A stretch of DNA of 64,000 nt from Diphasiastrum complanatum (taxonomy: Eukaryota; Streptophyta; Lycopodiopsida; Lycopodiales; Lycopodiaceae): contig CM055108.1 of NCBI GenBank assembly GCA_029204225.1, forward strand, positions 10,686,461 through 10,750,460, read 5' to 3'. Of the stretch, positions 57,421 to 64,000 are shown piece by piece (position 1 is the first letter of the stretch; the number at the start of each line of letters is the position of its first letter). The notes beneath the pieces were generated by a model. The model saw only the letters and a program-made list of their open reading frames with translations. It ran no database searches and was not told where the DNA came from. The position numbers and the translations under genes were made by a program.

Positions 57421-58370
57421 TCTGACTTGTCCGACATATTGAACTTCAAGGTTCCTCAGTCGACTATTTCCATTGAAGGTCCAAGCTCATCTACTTTCGA
57501 CTCAACAACAAATTCGAAGATGATGATATTACAGTTCACCAACTACAGTATGATGAAAATGATCAACTTCCTCTATTCCCCAGAAGATCATCAAGAACTA
57601 GTAGACCACCCATCATGTATATCGACGAGTCTTCAACCTACCTTGTTCAGGAGCTGAGGACTGTCGAATAGGCACTCAGTCAACCCGATTTCGATCTCCG
57701 GAAAGAAGCTATGGATAAAGAGTATTCATCTCTTATCAAGAGCCAGACATGGACAATTGTCGAATTACCTGCTAGAAGAATGTAGCTGATTGCAAATGAA
57801 TTTTCAAAGTCAAGTACAAAGCAGACGAAAGCATCGACAGAAGAAAAGCCTGACTTGTCGCCAGAGGCTTTTCTCAGGTATACAACGTTGATTATATTCT
57901 TCTATTCGACTTTTATTATCGTTTGCAGCTGCAACAGATTTGGAAATACATCAAATGGATGTACATACAACATATCTTAATGGAGTTATCGAAGAAGATA
58001 TTTACATGGTGCAACCCGAAGGTTATATTATCGAAGGTAAACACAATTACGTGTCTAAACTCCATAAGGCACTTTATGGCTTGAAGCAATCTGCTCGAGC
58101 ATGGTTTCAAAGGATCAATACTTTCCTTATTGATCATGACTATATACCAAGCTCTTCAGATTTGAATGTTTACTTCAAGATAGTGCAGCAGTCTTTGATC
58201 ATTATCACCCTATATGTGGATGACACATTGCTTTTCGGCAACAATATTGATCTGATAAAAGAAACAAAGACAATGCTATCTTCCGAATTCGACATGACCG
58301 ATTTGGGCAAAGCTCATTTCTGCCTTGGTATTCAAATCCACAGAGAGAAAAATTGAAAGTTGATCTACAT
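57420..58370 (+). pseudogene. Copia reverse transcriptase
   Basis: 57720-57900 holds decayed text before RT (SLIKSQTWTIVELP). 57940-58356 is an open frame: MEIHQMDVHTTYLNGVIEED, IYMVQPEGYI, LHKALYGLKQSARAWFQRIN, then the active-site block LIIITLYVDDTLLFGNNIDL and FDMTDLGKAHFCLGIQIHRE. YVDD is intact. The usual FLNG-type block reads YLNG. Upstream stops (57660 onward) disable the polyprotein. Confidence 0.9.
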
Positions 58371-59185
58371 TACTCAGCATAGATACATCTACAATATATT
58401 AGTCAGATATAATTTGGTTAATTGCAAGTTAGCTATCTCACCAATGGAACCAAGTCTCAAATTGTCAAAGGACTAGTGTCCCCGAACAATCGAAGGGAAA
58501 GAGCAGATGCGTGAGTATCCTTATCATTCAATAATAGGGTCTCTTATGTACGCAATGATCTATACCAGGCCGCAGTCAGCCCCTTAAGTCAGTATATGAC
58601 TAATCTTGGTATGACACATTGGAAGGCTCTTATCAGAGTCATGAGATATCTTCGAGCTACTATGGACTTTTGCATTTGTTATGAAGCAGTCGACAACAAC
58701 AAACTCAATTTATTCAATGGTTACATAGCTGCAAGTTGGGCAGGAGATGTAGACACTCGTAAATCTACTTCTAGATTTACATTCTTTCTCAACAATGGTC
58801 CCATTTCTAGGAACGGTCACAAGAAATCTTTGATAGCTCTGTCTTCTACAGATCAGAGTATATCGCAGCCTCACAAGCTACAAAGGAAGCAATTTGGTTG
58901 AGAAACTTACTCTCAGATATCAGTCTAAATCAATATGCTCCGACATTACTATTTTGTGCAAAGTGCCATTGCCTTGTCATCCAACCCTAGATTTCATTCT
59001 AGGACTAAGCACATTGGATTCAAGTATCACTATGTTAGAAGCAAAGTTCTCGACAAAGAGGTACTGTTGAACGCAAGATATGACAGCAGATATTTTTACC
59101 AAAGCATTAAGCTTGGACGCACACAAAAAGTTTTATGCAGAACTAAGTTTAAAGGTCAAGGCATTCATGGATTCAGGTTAAGGGA
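58371..59185 (+). pseudogene. Copia RNase H
   Basis: 58480-58620: EYPYHSIIGSLMYAMIYTR, then MTNLGMTHWKALIRVMRYLR. 58700-58900: NGYIAASWAGDVDTRKSTSR and KSLIALSSTDQSISQ. 58980-59110: NPRFHSRTKHIGFKYHYVRS followed in another frame by DIFTK-like text. Several frameshifts. It completes the copia pol begun at 56.3 kb. Confidence 0.8.
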
Positions 59186-59800
59186 GAGTGTTGGATTATT
59201 CTCCTACTAATCGACTAATCGACATTTTAATCTTCGTCCAATTCGTATCCAGACCTGCAGATTTCTTCGTGTTTTTACACAGTCTGCATGACTACTTAGA
59301 AATGGCTCACAGTGTCGGGATTTTTGGGATTTTCATCTTTTGGGATTTTCTCTCACTTTCGTTTGTTTGCAAAATGCCAGATGCCTCAAATGTCGAGAAA
59401 ATGACGTTGGCGAAGACCTTCCATTTTTTGCATGACAATTTACATTCATTTTTATAGAGTGACAATTCACGTTTAAATCTGCAGACATAGACTATTTACG
59501 ACCAAAGCCACCAACTTGCATTAATTCATCAACAAGTAAAGTATAAACAGCTGTTCATACCCTACATCACATGATTTGAAGCATGAAGATCATCAAGTAT
59601 TGAATAGTTAGCGTTCTCTCTCTCAAGCCTGTGAGCTTGAGCACCCTTGAGCATTCTAGCTCACTTCTTTAGAGTTGATTAGAGATTGCTATTGTGCTTA
59701 CTCCTTATCAGCATTACGCTTAATTCAGACTTTTATTTTAGCCGCTCAGAGATAGCTTAGAGTACGCAGCTTCAATCCGCAAACTTGTTGTACTCATTTA
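59186..59800 (+). repeat. Probable copia 3' LTR
   Basis: After the purine stretch GGTTAAGGGAGAG the sequence begins TGTTGGATTATTCTCC, a usual copia LTR start. The 5' partner is not in the window (the element is 5'-truncated at 56290), so the end cannot be set by comparison. Confidence 0.45.
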
Positions 59801-60080
59801 CATATGTTTCGTTTTCATATTGAATCAATACTATCTTCTTATTGTGTTTAGGTTCGTCTCAGAATATATGCGTTTCTATAATTCTTTGCGACTGATTATT
59901 TGTCTGATAATTCAATGCTTTAATGTTTGGCTACCTAATCACTGTAGTACAATGATCTCAAAGTTAGTTATTATAAGATCGAACATGATTTTTATCATTA
60001 TTGTTTTGTTTAAAATGGATAGGCATAGTCATGCATAGAGAAAGAGGAAGATAGTTTATTCCACTGCGCATGATAAGTTT
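59801..60080. other. Unassigned AT-rich spacer
   Basis: No feature seen. Confidence 0.3.
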
Positions 60081-60625
60081 TCTTTCTTGTCGTTTGAATT
60101 CTTTCAGTTTGATTCTATTCGACCCATCCTTTTCACACCTCTTTCCAACAACAAGAACATTCACGTAGAGATGCATGCCAATGGTATCTTGAATCAGGTG
60201 CTTCACAACACATGATGCCATGTAAGAACCTTTTCTCTACTCTCACAACAATGGACTCAAAGTACATTTTCTTTGGCGACTCAAGCTCCCGAAAAAGTCG
60301 AAGGCCAAAGTACTGTCCGCGACTTCAGTTCCCTGACACATCAGTAGGCAGTTAGACGGTGTATTTTATGTACCCAATTTAACAAAGAACTTAATGTCTA
60401 TTAGCAAGATCACTGATCAAGGCTATAGAGCTTTGTTTACTACTAGTTGATGTACTATTTTTTATGGGGATTCTAATGAATCCTCTCCACACATAGAGAA
60501 GAAAATTTGTATATCCTGAGTCACGCACTTTATGTGAGTAACTCTGATGCTCATGTTTGGCACCAAAGACTAGGTCATTTAAACATTTGGACTTAACTGA
60601 ATCGACTCGATCTATTATCGAATAG
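60080..60625 (+). pseudogene. Second copia fragment, protease/GAG-pre-integrase
   Basis: 60185-60330 reads WYLESGASQHMMPCKNLFS, the DSGAS protease block with Glu for Asp, then SKYIFFGDSSS. 60355-60480 reads GVFYVPNLTKNLMSISKITD. 60540-60595 reads SDAHVWHQRLGHLNI, the H...LGHLN block. Frames shift between blocks. RT is missing, so only a piece was inserted or retained. Confidence 0.75.
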
Positions 60626-61640
60626 ATGCGAACAAAGAATATTCTGAGATGAGTCAAACAGTTCGAGCCTTATCCAATAGATGTGCCTTTCCACGTGCTC
60701 ATCTCTCATTGCTTCATAAGAAATGACAAGGAGGACTGGATAGACTAGACCTATTATCAAATAGATGTGAATATGTACTTAGTTAATCAATCAATAGATT
60801 ACCGAGTTCATCGTACAATCAAGTTATCGAATTCCTTGCATTCATAAATAGTTAGTCTTTGTCTGTGTTGAGTTCTTATGTGTTGTTAGTCGAGTGTCTA
60901 GCACTTAGAGATAAGTTGATGATTGTCGAACAAGTCAGGCACTTAGTTCATTACAACAATATTCGTTCAATTGTAAACTGAACTACTGGCTTTATTCAGT
61001 TGTCATACTTGAACATCATCCTTATGTTTGAATTATACAATTGATCTTTGCATTACATTGTGATTCAGACTTATGGAATCATTGTTCTATTCTGAAACTC
61101 AAAACACATAGGCTTTCGAAAATCCTAAAGTTTCAAATACTGATCAATCGTAAGAGGTTTCGGAAGATTAATACTTAGCATGTTGTTGAGAACATAACAC
61201 TAGACTCAATAAATCGAATACTGAAGTCACTTATTTGATTTGAATAAGTTGATAGTCGAATGTTGAGGTTCCATAGTCAAGATTTTTCTCGGTTATTCTA
61301 AGACTTGTTGAAGTAACAATCGTCTGTTTTCTGTTCGATAAAGTTATCAAAAACATAATTAGGAGTTTGACTCGAATACATTTGAATCGAGTTACAAATG
61401 TAGAATGAACATGTTTGATAAGAATTTGTTTGATAAAAAAGGAAACATCATTTACATTGGTGATACTAGTCACCAATTTTAAAGTTAATGTCTGTGGACT
61501 ACTACGTTTTTTATTCAAGCACATCAAATACATTATTGACTACAATTTAACTATAAGAGCTATCTCTTTGGCGAATGATAATCATCTATACTATACATTC
61601 TATCGAATTGAGCAAAATCAAACTACGACATATGCTTTTC
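60626..61640. other. Region left of the gypsy PBS, probably its 5' LTR
   Basis: AT-rich, containing CGATCTATTATCGAATAGATG and CGATAGATGTGAA-like repeats (60610-60770). It should include the LTR that ends at the PBS, but no second copy is available to set borders. Confidence 0.35.
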
Positions 61641-61643
61641 TTT

Positions 61644-61661
61644 TTGGCATCGTTGCGGGGA
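61644..61661 (+). other. Gypsy PBS
   Basis: TTGGCATCGTTGCGGGGA closely resembles the TTGGCGCCGTTGCCGGGGA site I know from Athila/Tat-type gypsy elements, and lies upstream of gag-protease coding. Confidence 0.6.
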
Positions 61662-61679
61662 ATAGCAGATTTCATAGTT

Positions 61680-62690
61680 GTGGTTGATAATATTTGTGAT
61701 GATAAATGTCAAACGCGGCCAGTAGAGCCGCAAGCGGAACGATTGGAGCACTTTCAAAAACTAAGGGAAGACTTTTCTAAGCGACTTCAGAATTAATTTC
61801 TGAGTGGCCAAATATCAGTAAGCACTTCTCAGGAGCTTGAGAGAGCGTCTCAACAATTATTTTTTTCTTTTATTATTTAATAACCAACCAAAAAAGGAAG
61901 CGCCTACCCAGCGTTTTTCTTCAAGATCTACAATAAAAAAAAATTACCTTCTACTCCCAACGAAGATTGATCGCTATTGCAGACAAGGATCTAGAAGTTA
62001 TTGCAATTGTAGAGAATTATTGAAAGATTGCGAGGAAAAGAAGATCCAGTCATAAGTCCAAGAAGAAATATGTGAAGGTAGCTTAATCATATGACTCTAA
62101 CATTGAATCATCATCAGGTTCAAGTTTCAGTTCTTCCAGTGAGTAGTCAGATACCGAAAGTTTTGATTCTTCTATTGACGAGCGGAATAATAGAAGAGAA
62201 AAAAAATTGAAGAAGAAAGTAAAGAATCATAAGGACCAGCCAAAGGCAAAGACGGTTTGGAAGAAGACTAAACATGAGGGATCATGTCATTACTTTCAAG
62301 GAGCACCATCGAATTCGAGTGCACTATCAAAGCTAAGATTTGCATCGAAGTGATTTGTTTCTGTTCAGACAGTTATGACAACACAGAAAGTTGTGTATGC
62401 GTCAACAACCCCCACACCAAAGCGAGTTCAAGGCACATGTTACAATTGTGGCACATCAAGCCATTATTCACCAAAGTGTCTTGAACCTCGAAGACCTATT
62501 GGATATGTTCTATTATGTGCAAATTGTTCTGGAGATGACTGTCTGAAACCTCCACCACAGAAAGTTCTATACAAACATGTTCAAACTCCTACAGTAGCAG
62601 ATACAAAAACGATATCTACACAAGCTGATGTTGGTGTGCATCGAGTTGAAATTCAAAGAAGAAACTGTTCTATCAATCGATACATATAGC
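61680..62690 (+). pseudogene. Gypsy gag remnant with CCHC zinc knuckle
   Basis: Basic, low-complexity frames to 62300 precede the frame 62375-62689, which contains CYNCGTSSHYSPKC (62438-62479), a canonical Cys-X2-Cys-X4-His-X4-Cys nucleocapsid knuckle, followed by a Cys pair (LCANCSGDDC). The capsid part is too decayed or deleted to recognise. Confidence 0.65.
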
Positions 62691-63099
62691 ATGCCCGAGT
62701 GATATCAACAAAGTAAACAAAGTATCGACTCAAAGTTCTTTTATAAATTCTAAGGACGACGTTGTTAAAACTCGAAAGAATAAGCGGAAGCATCCGAAGA
62801 AGAGGTAAATAAATTGTTAACAAAAGCAGACCTAAAGAACGATTCAGATTATGACCAGGATGCAGCGAAGTTGATAAAAAGTGATGTATCTGAATAATCT
62901 CGGATGCCGCTACATTCGAAGTTGAACAATTCCTCGAAGAAATTAACTTTTGAGGAGGGAGACGATTATCCACCGTCCTCTTCTAAATTATCTAATGCGA
63001 TAGTGGACATACCACTAAAGAGTAAAAAGATTGACTATGATATTGTTTTGGATCTTTAAAGCCCAATATCACTTTGGAACAACTATTGTCTTATAACAA

Positions 63100-63505
63100 T
63101 TATTATTGAAAGCAATTGAAAAGTCTTTCTCAGACAAAGCACAAACAAAAAGGTAAATTACCGGAGATATCTCTACTAGTAGAGGATCTTGGAGATCTAG
63201 GAGCACCTGAAATGGACGTAACTATCGAAAATGTTCCTATTGATTCTAGATCTCGTGTTAATATTATGACAGAAGAGACTGCTCATGCACACTCGGACTA
63301 ACAGATATCAAGCCAATGCAAAATAAAACTAAATTAGCATATCTGACAAGGCGAAAGCCTATTGGAGAGATGAAGAAATTAACGATAAGATCTGCAATTT
63401 ATTATGAACAAGCCAATTATTCTATTTTGATTGGCAGACCTTGGTTATATCAAGCAAATGTTATAGTTCATTGGAAGAAGAGAGAACTATGTTTTTGAAT
63501 AGGCA
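63100..63505 (+). pseudogene. Gypsy aspartic protease
   Basis: 63180-63280 reads MDVTIENVPIDSRSRVNIMT, where the active site DSR replaces the usual D(S/T)G. 63410-63480 reads SILIGRPWLYQANVIVHWKK, the ILGRPWL..A.A.IHW block of gypsy protease C-termini. A stop at 63300 separates the two parts. The loss of the catalytic glycine suggests it is inactive. Confidence 0.7.
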
Positions 63506-63653
63506 TGTTAGATTCCAAGGGAAAGCTTGAAGAACATACAATTACCTAGAGCAGCAATAAGTATGAAGGCAAACTACTTCAGATATGAGTTTCACATATG
63601 ATGACTCATCATACGTTGTGAATAGTTTCGATTTAAAAACGGAATTCACGGCA

Positions 63654-63766
63654 GGGAAGGTCCGGCTCCTCGGCCCTTCCGCCCGCGGAAGACTATGTGC
63701 CCTCGGGCCTCCGCCCTCGGGCGCACAGTCTTCCGGGGCGGAAGGGCCTCGGAGCAGGACCTTCCC
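63654..63766. repeat. GC-rich ~113-bp hairpin
   Basis: Arms 63654-63708 and 63713-63766 are inverted copies with a few mismatches and one indel around a 4-nt loop. They contain CTTCCGCCC and GGAAGACT.TG.GCCC. GC content is far above the AT-rich surroundings. It lies in frame-bearing sequence just downstream of the gypsy protease. Confidence 0.9.
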
Positions 63767-64000
63767 CCCCCATGATATTAATATCAATTTTTTAGAGTGT
63801 TATGAAATCGACAAATCAAAAGCATCAGATTCAATTGAACAGGATGGGCCTTCTATGCACAAAATTCAAGGCTATAGTTAGAATAACATGACTGTCTGGA
63901 TGATAAATCTAGAGGATACAATTGTTGTTAAAGTTGCATCAAACAAATTAGTCAGAATATCGAAGTTCTTACTGTAGAAAGAGTTTTGACAATATGTCAA
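63767..64000 (+). other. Continuation of gypsy pol, unassigned
   Basis: No RT motif is reached before the window ends. Short frames only. Confidence 0.3.

Overview
The window looks like nuclear DNA of a land plant with a large, repeat-rich genome. The visible host gene pieces are plant-type multi-exon genes: SUMO-activating enzyme subunit 2, an M16 metallopeptidase and an IST1-like exon. Introns of 6-7 kb are packed with transposon debris. Most remaining sequence is decayed LTR retrotransposon, LINE, hAT and Helitron remnants plus very long (GA/CT)n tracts. The species cannot be named from sequence alone. A fern, lycophyte, gymnosperm or repeat-rich angiosperm would all fit.

Layout. 1-480: end of a Ty3/gypsy integrase. 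2895-16535 (minus): the 5' part of SAE2/UBA2, four exons (142 codons) with intact GT-AG borders; the rest of the gene lies beyond the left edge. Intron 2 holds a gypsy/copia nest (4.2-7.0 kb) and LINE pieces (7.1-9.8 kb). Intron 1 holds another LINE 3' part (11.2-11.8 kb), a hAT transposase pseudogene (13.2-15.5 kb) and a fold-back repeat just inside exon 1. 16.5-21 kb is mostly unassigned, with a ~175 bp (GA)n tract. 21.2-23.6 kb: a gypsy-type LTR with an unclassified 3' reading frame, a gypsy RNase H fragment and a Helitron helicase C-terminus. 25.75-27.95 kb: an unusual AT-rich degenerate minisatellite built on GACTCGAATTTTT. 28.8-31.8 kb: a copia element with both LTRs, a PBS and a PPT, but most of gag-protease-integrase deleted.

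33.4-35.3 kb: a ~64 bp tandem array and an LTR/PBS structure without a recognisable pol. 36.4-37.6 kb (plus): four C-terminal exons of an M16 peptidase. 38.0-38.4 kb: a second minisatellite. 38.9-41.3 kb: two LINE types back to back; one ends in a stem-loop and a (CT)n tail that is repeated at 7.2 kb. 42.7-46.7 kb: gypsy gag-protease and a second copy of the LTR plus unclassified 3' frame. 47.2-48.1 kb: a Helitron helicase with one stop, interrupted by a CACTA-like end. 49.4 kb: an IST1-domain exon. 49.83 kb: a near-perfect 36 bp palindrome. 52.3-53.1 kb: an unassigned reading frame with a basic Ser-rich tail. 53.1-56.3 kb: gypsy integrase and gag. 56.3-60.6 kb: two copia fragments. 61.6-64 kb: a gypsy 5' part carrying a GC-rich ~113 bp hairpin.

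The host genes do not form a pathway. I see no coherent new multi-gene system. The most distinctive material is structural: the minisatellites, the hairpins, the LINE tails and a conserved unclassified retroelement reading frame. All exon borders and domain calls come from reading the sequence by eye; no database search was possible.
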